Shown here one piece after another: positions 1-9,899 of a DNA stretch of 64,000 bases (its first letter is position 1; every line of letters starts with the position of its first letter). The translations under genes and the position numbers were made by a program. The DNA lies in contig OZ007514.1 of the NCBI GenBank assembly GCA_963931865.1, positions 5,682,646 through 5,746,645 on the forward strand. The letters are read 5' to 3'. The notes under the pieces are model-generated. The model had not been told where the DNA came from. It ran no database searches and was given only the letters and a program-made list of their open reading frames with translations. This DNA is from Axinella damicornis. Its lineage: Eukaryota > Porifera > Demospongiae > Axinellida > Axinellidae.

Positions 1-67
1 CTGATATTATTAAGATCATGTGACTAAATACAAATGTACTCAATTACTGTCAACCCATGGTAAATAG

Positions 68-776
68 CTATAGTGGTGAGGAGTAGTCACTATGGCAACA
101 GCTTGGGCAGTGTATCAAGAGCTCATTCAAGACTGTCATTTGTTCCCTTCCATTTTGGTAACACAAAAACGGAGACAGGACGTCATCCTTCAAGTACTGT
201 GTCTGTTTCTGAGCATTCAGGTCTAGATCAGTGTGGGCAATGAGTTTAGCAGTATATAAAATAACCTGCAAACTTTCTTCCCGCTTCTTTCTCCCACTGA
301 AACTGTTTTGTCGCTGTGATGTGGTCTCGGTCTCTGTGCTGATTGAGGAGCTGTAGGGCGATGCTGAACTTTGCTGGCCACTGGAGGGTGGCATCAAACT
401 CTCCCGACACTGAGTAGAGCAGTACTGACACATGAGTATATACCCATACTGTTATGCACCCCATTTGGCCACACATTAATACAGAACTTGTAGCCATAGA
501 TATGTGTGTACGTGGGTGGGCTGTACCAGCATGTGTCCATGGTCTTTAGTTGGTTGAAGTTGGATGCGGCAAAGTGAAATGGTGGCTCACCTACCTGTAC
601 TTTCACGTTGAGCCTAGTTCTTGTTCCTTTTGTTTCAGCTGCTTTTCAAGTTTTCCAATCCTCTCTGTATGCGTCAATGAGGTGCACGTAGCTAACTTCA
701 ATAACATTCCTCGAATAGGAAGTGCTGTATACGCTTCATTTGGAAGATTGGGACAGTTTGCCATGCAACTTGAAGG
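68..776 (-). pseudogene. TRAF-type MATH domain gene end, frameshifted
   Basis: On the minus strand this reads as the C-terminal half of a TRAF-like adaptor. A coiled-coil-like stretch (ERIGKLEKQLKQKEQEL, about 660-610) is followed by MATH motifs: FHFAASNFNQLK, WYSPPTYTHIYGYKFCINVW and PNG (about 590-450), then YTHVSVLLY, GEFDATLQWP and LQLLNQHRDRDHI (about 440-290). After a possible intron (donor at 265, acceptor before 222) the last piece carries YLKDDV, like the conserved YVKDD motif near TRAF C-termini, and stops at 68. The parts lie in different frames: one shift near 612 (coiled coil to MATH) and one near 440 (after PNG..NSMG). Ordinary introns do not explain these shifts, so this is a decayed copy or the assembly has indels here. 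No RING or TRAF zinc fingers are visible upstream. In known TRAFs the MATH domain binds receptor tails and the coiled coil trimerises. The family call is firm; whether the gene works is unknown. Confidence 0.62.
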
Positions 777-799
777 CTGTGAGTTCTTCCAGTGGTTTT

Positions 800-1497
800 A
801 GAACAGGTAATGTTATGTGAAAGAAAAGTACTTTATGGACATCTCCTAGGTTCTTTTATCCTCTATTGATTACTGTTAACGTCGTAGAATTTGTAGCCAT
901 AATACTTTTTACCAACTGATTTTGTATATGCAGGACTTTCAGGTATAGAGCAGCCTCTGGCTGATGAGACATTCCTGTCAAAAATTAAAATTTATCCATC
1001 TATCATATATTATCCAGTCCATATGATCTGAACATGACAGAGTTTCTGGAAGAGATTAATTAGTGCGACTATATAAGAATTGAATTGGGGGTGTGGGTAT
1101 ATATTAATGCCAATCCCTATACTGGATGTAGGGTGCTATATACTGATAGCTATATGCTGTGTGTGGGTATATATAGAGTTAACGTTTGGGAACAAGGTGA
1201 AGTGCATGGTGTTGATAATAAGAGCTAGGGATATATCTCATTCCCAGCCACTCAATAATAAATAAGGAAACAGTCTTACTAATTTTGCTTGTGAGCCTCG
1301 TGTGAGTGTTCAGGGTCTGGGAACGAGACTTGGGATGCCCAAGAATCTAAGCTATTTGATGATGTAGTTCAAAGTATAGATACAATTATAGTATTTCTAG
1401 TTATAACATCTATGACCACATTGACCCCCCATGGCTGGGAATGAGATATTGAGCTATATAGTGGAGCATTTAGAATTATGGAGGAGTTAATAAGGGG
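800..1497. other. Non-coding stretch, nothing recognised
   Basis: AT-rich sequence with short local duplications (a gggtgtgggtatatat-type motif recurs near 1090 and 1160). No open frame here resembles a known protein and no convincing exon borders were found. A lone half-site of the palindromic element family (tctgggaacgaga) lies near 1317. Confidence 0.4.
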
Positions 1498-1801
1498 CCA
1501 GAGTGTAGGGCTCGAACGACTAGTGAATTTCTCTAGTCGACTAATTGGTTTGTAGTTTGCACGACTAGTCGACTAATTGAGTACCAACTGAGAAATGACA
1601 GACTGTCATCACTGGCTGTACACAGCACAAATCACTTCACTCAAATCACAGACTATTTTGTTCAAACACACTAGCATCTCTACATGCTATGGAGTAAGGA
1701 TGGCCCTCTCGACTAGTTGACATGCAAGAAATGTAGTCAACAACCTTCATTCAGTCAACTAGTCGACTAATTCAACTAATTGTTCAGGCCCTACCAGAGT
1801 G
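1498..1801. mobile_element. hAT-like non-autonomous element with 8-bp TSD
   Basis: The element spans 1506-1793 (288 bp). It begins TAGGGCTCGAACGA and ends with the inverse of TAGGGCCTGAACAA, and is flanked on both sides by the exact 8-bp duplication CCAGAGTG (1498-1505 and 1794-1801). The inside has repeated ACTAGTCGACTAATT units in both orientations and no coding potential. An 8-bp target-site duplication with TAGGG-type ends is the usual signature of hAT-superfamily MITEs. Confidence 0.8.
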
Positions 1802-2085
1802 GAATATCAGGAGAAGGGGAGAGTACGTTGAGTCAATTGCTTTCTTATAGGTCCCTGTGCAGGGAGGCCGGTTGTTTCCTTGATGTGCCATCTGTGTTAG
1901 TTGTGTCAACTGAACATGATTGTAGATCCTTGTATATAGTGCAGAGCTGCTTCCCTTGCAGTTCATCACACAAATCCCATGCATTTTTGATGACAGAGAG
2001 GCATGGGAATGCGAGGTTCATGGTGCCTACTGTGAGCATTGCACGGACATCGATCCCTCTTGGTAACTGTTGCAACATTCTCAGT

Positions 2086-2117
<32 letters not shown>

Positions 2118-3042
2118 ATTTCCATTCCATTCCATTCCATTCCATGACTGAACATTCCATTCCAGTAAAGAGAATAAACACACAAGCAATACACACAGGC
2201 GCACAATACACACACACACAATGCCATGCACCTGCATGCAGACACTTACAAACAGGCTACACACACACAACACACAATAGTGACTACAGTGTCCATCTCT
2301 GGACCTATATCATGACAGCAACTAGAGTGACTGTGATGCTTCTATCTGGATCTGTAATCAGAGTAGGATTGCTACATGTAAGGCCTTCATTTTCTTTCTC
2401 TGGGACCTTCCCTCCTCCTCCTCTCTCGAGGTACTGCAGACCTCTAGACTGACCTGCAAACATGCACACATCACCAATCACCTTCCAGAGGAAGAAAAAT
2501 CATTGCCCTAATCAGGTATGCCTAACCTCGATCCTGCTGAATCGCTGCCATTCAGGGGAGAGGACCTTGCCCTCCTTCCCCTTCCGTGGCCTTCCTCTGA
2601 GCTTCTCCCCACCACAAACTGCTGTTCAGCATGGTTCTCTTCAAATACTCTCCTGCAATCAGTGCAATGTCAACATTATGTCTGGAAATTAATCACAAGT
2701 GGTTCATTGCCAGAGACAACAAATGCAGCCCGTTTGCTACACACACACTGGGCTTTTCTCCTAATTCCTTCTGGACATTGAGGTACTTGGTCTTATCTAG
2801 CATTACTCCCCTATTCAGCTATATTCAAATGTCCCCCAACCCATATATGGGCACTTGATACACACTCTACAGTACATGCACAGGAACATCCACTTCTCCA
2901 TGAACACCTGTACAAACACACATAAGGAGATTGACCTGAAGGCTGGTTGAGGGTACACGATAACCATTGGTGAGGCACGCCGAAGGTTGCTTATCAAAAT
3001 GGCACACTCTTCCCAAGATCTGCCCACCAGTATACACAACAG
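1802..3042. repeat. Simple repeats in non-coding DNA
   Basis: Contains a run of 31 C residues (2087-2117) followed directly by ATTCC/CATTC pentamers to about 2145, then a CA-rich tract (about 2177-2275). Long open frames here come from the homopolymer and are not genes. The rest, to 3042, shows nothing recognisable. Confidence 0.6.
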
Positions 3043-3407
3043 TTACCGTAGTTGCCGATTATTTCGCGTGCCAAAAATTTCGCGGTCTAGCCCCTAAACG
3101 TGACACACAAATATTTCGCGGTGGGAAATTTTCGCTGATTACTTCCGCGAAAAAAAAATTCCGCTCGTAATAACTTACTATTGACACGTGCGATCGTGCT
3201 GTATGCGTGGCTACCACGTCTACAGCGAAGCAACTGCCGGGGAAGAGCTACTGTGTGAGCGTGAGCCCAGGAACACGAAGGACAGTAACTGTTATGCCTA
3301 GCGCTAGCTGTGGAAATATATTTCGCGGGTTTAATATTCGCGGTCTTACTTCATCCGCAAATACCGCGAAAATTTCCCCACCGCGAAATTAACTGCAACT
3401 ACGGTAC
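3043..3407. mobile_element. TTCGCG-rich inverted-repeat MITE
   Basis: The outer ends TACCGTAGTTGC (3044-3055) and GCAACTACGGTA (3395-3406) are exact inverses. Inside them, TTTCGCG and CGCGAAA boxes recur in inverted order, giving a strong fold-back. There is no coding content. I could not define a clean target-site duplication. Confidence 0.65.
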
Positions 3408-4370
3408 TGTGCTGTGGTGCGGTCTCGTCTTTGCAAAGTATTTGAGAAGAACAGCTCAGCACTGAAAGCACACTGAAGTTGATACTTGAGTACTTGTGAA
3501 GGCCAAACCTTACAAAAATGCATGGTTTGCCTTACGTTGGTGCATGCTTAGGACATTTGCAACATGGGTGGGAAGGGACATGGTCTCGGCAAAACAAGGC
3601 TAAACGATCTGTGCAGGGCTCGCTCAGGCTCACCCCAATTAAAGAAAGAAGGAACGTTATAATGACCCAAACCCACAATAGCAATATAGCCGTACAGAGG
3701 CTGAATTCCCTCAATAACAGGGTCTCACTGCATGCTGCCAAAACTGGTGTGCAGTAGCACCGACCTCGGAGTCATCCAGGTAGGGTCCAAACTACCCCCA
3801 GGCAGCTGGTAGTATCTGAGAGGTGGGAGAGGGAAGAGGAGGAGGAGGATCGAAGGAAGGAGGAGGGGGAGGGAGGGAGAGGATTGAGTGGAAATATGTC
3901 ATAGGCTTTAGGTGCATGGTGACGTGCTCACCTATCTCCCAAGGAGATTGCCGGAAGTGCCATTATGAAGCTGAAAGTCTCACGACGACATTTGGCACTA
4001 TGGACCCTAAAGGGATTATTAACACTTCTCATACAGCTCAGTCTTGGACACTCATGCATACATACTGGATGGAAGCTAGAGCCTGGTATGAAGCTCAGCT
4101 ACAATGTCATGCAATATTTTGGCTGTGGCATTCCGCTTTGTTCGCTGTTTCGTTCCATTTCTTGTTTCACTACGGCCCATCACTGTAAACATGGAGTGAA
4201 CCGTACCCAGATAAATTGCATGTGTCCTAATTCAGTCACCTGCCAATTATGTCCTTATTTAATGCACAGTTATACTTACCCTGGCACACATGCCCATTTG
4301 TCTCGCAAATAGTCTGCTGTTCTTCTCCCAAGGTGCCACATCACACTACATTTGGAGGACAAGAAACGAT
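3408..4370. other. Non-coding stretch with a G/A-rich tract
   Basis: No gene recognised. A short motif, gggctcgctcaggctcaccc (near 3617), matches the ends of the fold-back family seen at 15549 and 56583. A purine-rich GGAGGA tract lies at about 3826-3890. Confidence 0.4.
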
Positions 4371-4379
4371 TTACTTCCT

Positions 4380-4555
4380 TGGAAATTTCCCACCTTTTAT
4401 CAACGACCTCGTGAAAGGTCTTCAACCAGTAGAGGTCCTCCTAGCCTCCGCGTCTGGGCTAAGGTCATAAGCTTAGGGATCGAGGCCAGGATGATGGTAC
4501 GGATCATAACGTGGAGGTTCATTGTGTCTTTGTTGCCGTAGAGAGGCAGTGTGTG
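4380..4555 (-). pseudogene. PRPF38B-like splicing factor fragment
   Basis: The minus strand encodes LPLYGNKDTMNLHVMIRT followed by IILAS, close to the PRP38 family start (LPLWGNEKTMNLNPMILTNILSS in general form). About 80 bases further on, in another frame, LKTFHEVVDK matches the next conserved block of PRPF38B (LKTYHEVVDE). The part between is scrambled and includes a stop, so one or more frameshifts separate the blocks. An acceptor-like gcaaaagcagag precedes the first block, as if one exon had been copied. PRP38 proteins are U4/U6.U5 tri-snRNP-associated splicing factors. No other exons of the gene are visible, so this is an isolated, decayed piece. Confidence 0.55.
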
Positions 4556-4631
4556 TACCTCTGCTTTTGCTCCCATAGAGGCAACTGGGCTATCTAACCT
4601 GATAGGACACCTTGTTAGTGCTTCACAGAAT

Positions 4632-4835
4632 TAGCCTCGTTCCCAGGCCCACACCATTTTTGGTTGCACGAAGAACTGCGGAGGGGCTGGTACATTGGTC
4701 ACAAGTTTGCGGCTTAGTTCACCCACACATAATTAAGTTCTGTCTACCCTTGACGTCACGCACGTGATAAAATGTACCAGGCCCTCTGCCGTTCTTCATG
4801 CAACTGAAAACAGCGTGGGCCCAGGAATGAGGCTA
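4632..4835. mobile_element. Long-TIR palindromic element (TAGCCTCG family)
   Basis: Begins TAGCCTCGTTCCCAGGCCCA and ends with the inverse. The inverted similarity continues inward for roughly 75 bp on each side (a GGTTGCACGAAGAACTG-type block on the left mirrors 4770-4815). The central 60 bp are unique. The flanks are too diverged to prove a target-site duplication. Confidence 0.6.
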
Positions 4836-5184
4836 CCTTTCAATAACTTTGCAGTCTAACATCTGCAGTAGCCAAGCTAGATCCTCCCACACCATAATTT
4901 GTACCTTGATTGTCAGTAGGTTGCCACGACTTTGCTTTAGTGCATGAATGTGATGCAACAGGAACTCCTCAGACACATCCTGGGACTCTTCTTCCACTCA
5001 ATGGATGGGCACCAGTTCGGAGCAGTATTCCCATCCTGCATGGACAGTACGATGTCTGCGGGAATAAAAATTGACCAATTTGTTTCCTGCTGTAGAATTG
5101 CTTATATTCACCAGTTCATTTACTTCACACCTACATTCTTTTCATGGTTATGGACCCTCCCATAAGAAAGAAAACTCAAATTTT

Positions 5185-5640
5185 GCACTAACGTAGTCTC
5201 ACAAGTCACACTGTGGCTCACACACAGGTTGGAGAGAATCTCGTCAGTTCTCATCAATTTACGTAGTATCGTTCCCAGGCTCCTCCCTAGCTTTTTGAAC
5301 TACCTAGTCTCACAAGTCACACTGTGGCTCACACACAGGTTGGAGAGAATCTCGTCAGTTCTCATCAATTTACGTAGTGTCGATCCCAGGCTCCTCCCTA
5401 GCTTTTTGAACTACCTAGTCTCACAAGTCACACTGTGGCTCACACACAGGTTGGAGAGAATCTCGTCAGTTCTCATCAATTTACGTAGTGTCGATCCCAG
5501 GCTCCTCCCTAGCTTTTTGAACTACCTAGTCTCACAAGTCACACTGTGGCTCACACACAGGTTGGAGAGAATCTCGTCAGTTCCCATCAATTTACGTAGT
5601 GTCGATCCCAGGCTCCTCCCTAGCTTTTTGAACTAGCCAT
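5185..5640. repeat. 111-bp tandem repeat, about four units
   Basis: The marker TTGGAGAGAATCTCGTC recurs at 5229, 5340, 5451 and 5562, a period of exactly 111 bp. Units are almost identical, with a decayed edge copy after 5640. Because 111 is divisible by 3, one frame stays open through the array. No start context or protein similarity supports translation. Confidence 0.85.
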
Positions 5641-5744
5641 GCAGTCTCACAAGTTGATCAGACTATGGCTCACACACAAGTGGGAGACAATCTTGCCAGT
5701 TCTCATCAATCATACGTACCAGGTTGTGCATGAGAGTATTATAC

Positions 5745-5837
5745 TTAGCTTCGTTTCCAACCCACCTTTTTGTCGCATAATGTAAAAGATTGTACAGTAT
5801 GTGACAAAAGCTGGGGAGGAGCCTGGGAATGAGGCTA
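5745..5837. mobile_element. Decayed fold-back element
   Basis: TAGCTTCGTTTCCAACCCACC at the left pairs with GGAGCCTGGGAATGAGGCTA at the right, and the inner arms (TTTTTGTCGCATA with TATGTGACAAAA) also pair. It resembles the better-kept element at 43029-43119, which has the same inner arm. Target-site duplication not evident. Confidence 0.5.
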
Positions 5838-7178
5838 CACGAGACAGAACTTCACCAAATAGTGACATACACTCCTGCACCCGTAACACAAGCACAAGGA
5901 CTACTACCACACACTTCCACTTTCAGTATCGGGACAGAGACTGAAAGTGATTGGGCTGGCTTGGGGGACTACTGCTGCATGGCTCTACAGTCTCGTTCCG
6001 ATATCTCATTCCATGACCACACACACTTCAGTTCATGTTATGTGTTATGTAATATACTTCCACTGTATACGTGCAGCAGCTTACTCGTGTTGTGGTGGTC
6101 TATAGCCTCAAACCCAGCCCGAGCTAGCACCCATACGAAAAGAGGACATATCTTTCCTCCACAATTGATTAAAACATGACACACACCTACTGTTGCATTT
6201 ATTCTGTAGATGACTTCTCCAGGCAACCAGCTGCAGGCCACCTGGCTATGATGCAAGAGCTGTGTGACTTGACTTGCACTCAGCTGTGTTGAGGGGTGGG
6301 TGGTGTTGACCGAAGAACAAGTAGAACACTACCCTTTGAAAGAGAAAGCAATTCAACACTCAGTTATCTCTCAAATCACTTTCGCTATATAGTCAGTTGC
6401 TTACGAGTAAACCAAGGGATGTTTCATGACGTCACCTAGCACCTGGTCTCATTCCTATAGGCCTTCACAGTCTTTGATTGCTTACAGCATGAGAATACGT
6501 AGGGGGGAGGCCAGGGAGATCTGGTTACGTGCACTGACGTCAGATAGACACACAGAGGGTGCTGTAGTCTATCAAGCCAGACTGATTTCTCTTGCTCAGG
6601 AAGTTGAGCGAGGCCGTAGAAGGAGTGCAGGTGTGAGAAGGATCAGTCCACACAGACTAACTGCATTCCTCTAACCTAGCCAGTACATGTATACACAGTG
6701 GATTCAACTGCATCTAAACACTGTATAGTATACTCCATACTGAGTTCACTTCCCCAATTTAGGCCATTTCAGCAACACAAAAAGAGAACACTGCTCGCAC
6801 TACAGCGTTATAGGGGCGTCTCTAATGAGTCTAATCCCTAGAAAATGGACTGGAATGGTGGTACTGAAAATGGAATGGACTAAGGAATCTTGAAGAAATG
6901 CCCAGAAAGATTCTTTCCATGGCACTTACTGCTGGGCTGGGCTGCGTGGCTATTTACTTAGTAACCTCCTCATAGCCAGCTCTACCTCCTAATGGCCTAC
7001 ATTCATGCATCACTTTCACAACTTTGATGGTGTTCAGTGTGTTTACATGAAAGTAATTTAACCTCAACAACAAATTAGTTTTCTTGGAAAAGCCAATTAG
7101 CTGTATTCCCAAGTAGTACCTAATAATTGGTTCCAAGTGCATGGAGCACCCACACAAGCTTGGTTCACAGTTCCCTCC

Positions 7179-7440
7179 CTCCCTCCCTCCCTCCCTCCTC
7201 GATCCCTCCCTCCCTCCCTCCCTCCTCCCTCCCTCCTCCCTCCCCCCTCCCTCCCTCCCTCCCTCCCTCCCTCCTCGATCGATCCCTCCCTCCCTTCCTC
7301 CCTCCCTCCCTCCCTCCTCGATCCCTCCCTCCCTCCCTCCCTCCCTCCCTCCCTCCCTCCCTCCCTCCTCCCTCCTCCCTCCTCCCTCCCACCCCCCTCC
7401 CTCCCTCTTCCCTCCTTCACCCTCCTCCTCCTCCTCCTCT
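7179..7440. repeat. CCCTCC simple repeat tract
   Basis: Almost pure CCCTCC/CTCCCT with occasional CGATC interruptions. Open frames on either strand (Pro/Ser/Leu or Gly/Arg/Glu repeats) are artefacts of composition. Copy B has a shorter version at 47225-47360. Confidence 0.9.
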
Positions 7441-7496
7441 TCCTCAGGCATTAAGATACACAATATTTGAATATAACGATCATACATATCATCCTG

Positions 7497-7680
7497 GCTT
7501 GCAGCTGCTCCTCTTCCTCTGACACTTGTTTGCAGCTGCTCCTCTTCCTCTGACACTTGCTTGCAGCTGCTCCTCTTCCTCTGGCACTTGCTTGCAGCTG
7601 CTCCTCTTCTTCTGACACTTGCTTGCAGCTGCTCCTCTTCTTCTGACACTTGCTTGCAGCTGCTCCTCTTCCTCGGCAAC
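7497..7680. repeat. 31-bp minisatellite (copy A, about 6 units)
   Basis: Unit TTGCAGCTGCTCCTCTTCCT plus CTGGCACTTGC, starting at 7499 and 7530 and onward every 31 bp. Since 31 is not a multiple of 3, the same Cys/Ser/Leu- or Glu/Gln-rich peptide appears in rotating frames. Copy B (47432-47826) has about twice as many units, so the array changed length after duplication. Confidence 0.88.
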
Positions 7681-7929
7681 ATTTGAACGTAACAATCATA
7701 TACATACCGTCCTTGCTGGCAGCTGCATGGTCTCTCCTTCAATCAATCTGCTGGGCTCGCAGTGCTCTACAGGACAAACACCAATACACACAAGCTTGGT
7801 TCACTGAGTAGTTTAGGGTAAGATGTCAACGTGCATAATCAAACCTCACAGCTCGCAGGAAAGGGCTACAAAGATTCTGACTACACTATTGTGCTAGCGT
7901 TGTGCACTGATGCTTACATGCTCGCTGAG

Positions 7930-8335
7930 CCTTAAGGTTACGGGATGCTTGTGCGCACGCCGTGCGAAATGTATTGGGAAATGAATTTCGCTAACCAAAA
8001 ATCTCTGGTACGAAGAACGTGAGCAACTTGATTCTGGCGGTGGAGGTGCGTTGTCACAAGGTGCAGGGCATGACGGAAGCTTTTACGGATACGCTGTATA
8101 GCCGTGCAAAAATGAGCAGTTCAGTTAACCAAAAAGCCAGATTTACCGCTTTTCTCGAGCGAGACAGCAGATAAGTTTATGCTATCAAAAAAGGTTCCAT
8201 CATGCCCTGCACCTTGTGACAGCGCACCTCCACCGCCAGAATCAAGTTGCTCACGTTCGTCGTACTCGAGATGTTTGATTTGCATAATTAAGTATACATT
8301 TCCCTATACATTTCGCATGGCGCACGCAACAGATC
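7930..8335. mobile_element. Fold-back element, copy A (right end decayed)
   Basis: A left arm (about 7930-8075, including GTGAGCAACTTGATTCTGGC) is mirrored by a right arm (about 8195-8330, GCCAGAATCAAGTTGCTCAC). The arms are over 100 bp each around a roughly 120-bp centre. The right terminus is shorter than in copy B (48086-48492), where the ends ACGGGATGCTTGTGCGCGC and inverse are better kept. No coding content. Confidence 0.7.
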
Positions 8336-8941
8336 CACAAATGGCCCTCATCTAAACGTGTGCACGGACAAAATGTTTAGTACATGCACAATCATGGTGT
8401 TACAGTGAGTACCCTGTGCCCAGGTCCATGGTGGGACACGCAATCGAACAGCAGGCAAACCGATCCACAAGGCAATCAATACAGCACTATACTACACCTG
8501 TCATGCCTGTACACTTAAATCATTGACAAGGTGCTCTTTAGTTATGTGGAAAAGTCTCTAACTCGTTCCCAGACCACTCATGCGGTGGTGGACGGAGTCT
8601 GGAAACGAAAAAAGCCACCAAATTTCTCTTTGTACTGCAGTGAAACAATTATGAGGTGTTCTGAGACATGCACCATAGTTTCATATAGAACTAGTCTAGT
8701 GCCCAGATCCTCATTGGCACACCCTACCAGCCTAGAAGATCCACTACCATCAAAATATGCTCTGACGTTAATTGTTGCTGAAAACAATAAATTCGCTGTT
8801 CTCATGCACCCCGAATCTATCCTCAATTGTTTCATTAAACATTGCATGATTTGGCTAAGAAATTGTGCTGAATTTAATGGTGTTCCCATTTTGAAAATCC
8901 ACTGTCTGAAGTACGAACAACATTCAAAAATTATACTTGAT

Positions 8942-9179
8942 ACCATCTTACACACCAGCCCCACCTCCATGCTCCCACCAACCCCCGGCCCACCCACCCC
9001 ACCCTCCCCAGCCCCACCCCCATGCTCCCACCCTCCCCAGCCCCACTCCCATGCTCCCACCCTCCCCAGCCCCACCCACCCCATGCTTCCCCCCTCCCCA
9101 GCCCCACCCACCCCCATGCTCCCCCCTCCCATGCTCCCCCCCTCCCATGCTCCCCCCCCCCCCCCCCCCCCTCCCATGC

Positions 9180-9216
<37 letters not shown>

Positions 9217-9285
9217 CATGCTCCCCCCCCCCCCCCCTCCCATGCTCCCCCCCCCCCCCCCCCCCCTCCCATGCTCCCCACCCTG
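8942..9285. repeat. C-rich minisatellite and poly-C
   Basis: CCCCAGCCCCACCC/CATGCTCCC units degenerate into long C runs after about 9145. The proline-rich open frames in all three frames are not genes. Copy B (49105-49425) keeps the minisatellite form without long C runs. Confidence 0.85.
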
Positions 9286-9299
9286 GTGGTGAAAGGTCG

Positions 9300-9368
9300 T
9301 AGCTAGGGTTAGGTTAGGGTGAGGGCTCACCTCACCTTTACCTAACCCGAGCTAAACCTAACCCGAAT
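9300..9368. repeat. Telomere-like TTAGGG/CCTAA variant pair
   Basis: TAGGGTTAGGTTAGGGTGAG is followed after about 15 bp by inverted ACCTAACCCGAGCTAAACC and another AACCTAACCC. Arranged as an imperfect hairpin, and kept in copy B at 49438-49504. A short interstitial motif, not a chromosome end. Confidence 0.5.
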
Positions 9369-9702
9369 GACAAAGATACAATTTGATGCTCTTTATATAC
9401 TAGCAGGGAGCCAGCCGGCAACGCGTGACCCAGCCATGTAACGCTCTAATTTGATTGGTTAGTATCCGCGGTGAAACAATTGCGCGTGCCCGGCAAATGT
9501 GCACGCGCAGACCACAACCAACGAGGAGCGTGTCCGCGTCTTTGTCGTTTTCTGGTACTACTCACCTCGATCCTCTGGTAGGTCCTCTCCCATTGGCACT
9601 CCTTCTGTTGCTGTCATTGTAGTTAACTTCTCAGGCCTTCTACGATCTACGCCTCTTAATCTGGTACTGCCCACTCCATCCATGCATGAATGATGAAATT
9701 CA

Positions 9703-9746
9703 AACCTCGTTCCCATGCGGACTCCATGGAGTCTGGGGACGAGGTT
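9703..9746. mobile_element. 44-bp hairpin element, variant ends
   Basis: AACCTCGTTCCCATGCGGAC then CCATGG then the near inverse ending ACGAGGTT. It is a variant of the TAGCCTCG family with AACCTCG ends. The same hairpin is present in copy B (about 49867-49910), so it was there before the duplication. Confidence 0.55.
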
Positions 9747-9784
9747 TTATCACTTGCGCTAGACCTACGGCTACTGCATGCAGA

Positions 9785-9899
9785 ATGGGCCGCACGTCCA
9801 AAGACGAACGTCTACCGACTAGCTAAGCCAAAGGCCAAGGTGGAGAGCAAGGAGTGCCTACAAGCTCATTGATGAAGAGTGTGGCAACTGCTCGGGTAC
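9785..9899 (+). pseudogene. FTSJ1-like N-terminal fragment (copy A)
   Basis: The ATG at 9785 begins MGRTSKDER, which matches the start of the tRNA 2'-O-methyltransferase FTSJ1/Trm7 (MGxTSKDKRDxYYRLAK). The match continues only through frame changes: YRLAK-like residues in a second frame and AYKLIDEE in a third (decoded from ACAAGCTCATTGATGAAGAG). Compared with copy B, indels have removed or added bases. No SAM-binding exon follows, so this is a truncated, non-functional fragment. Confidence 0.6.

Noticed and set aside
2039..2452. Proline-tract open frames after the C-run
   Set aside because: Composition artefact of a 31-base C homopolymer.
7127..7742. Long Pro/Ser/Leu-rich and Gly/Arg/Glu-rich open frames on both strands
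   Set aside because: They are translations of the CCCTCC tract and 31-bp minisatellite. Every frame is open for the same reason, and the peptide rotates among frames.
8531..9330. 250-codon open frames around the C-rich tract (both strands)
   Set aside because: More than half is homopolymer or minisatellite, and copy B has different frames and lengths. The non-repetitive first part has no similarity to known proteins.
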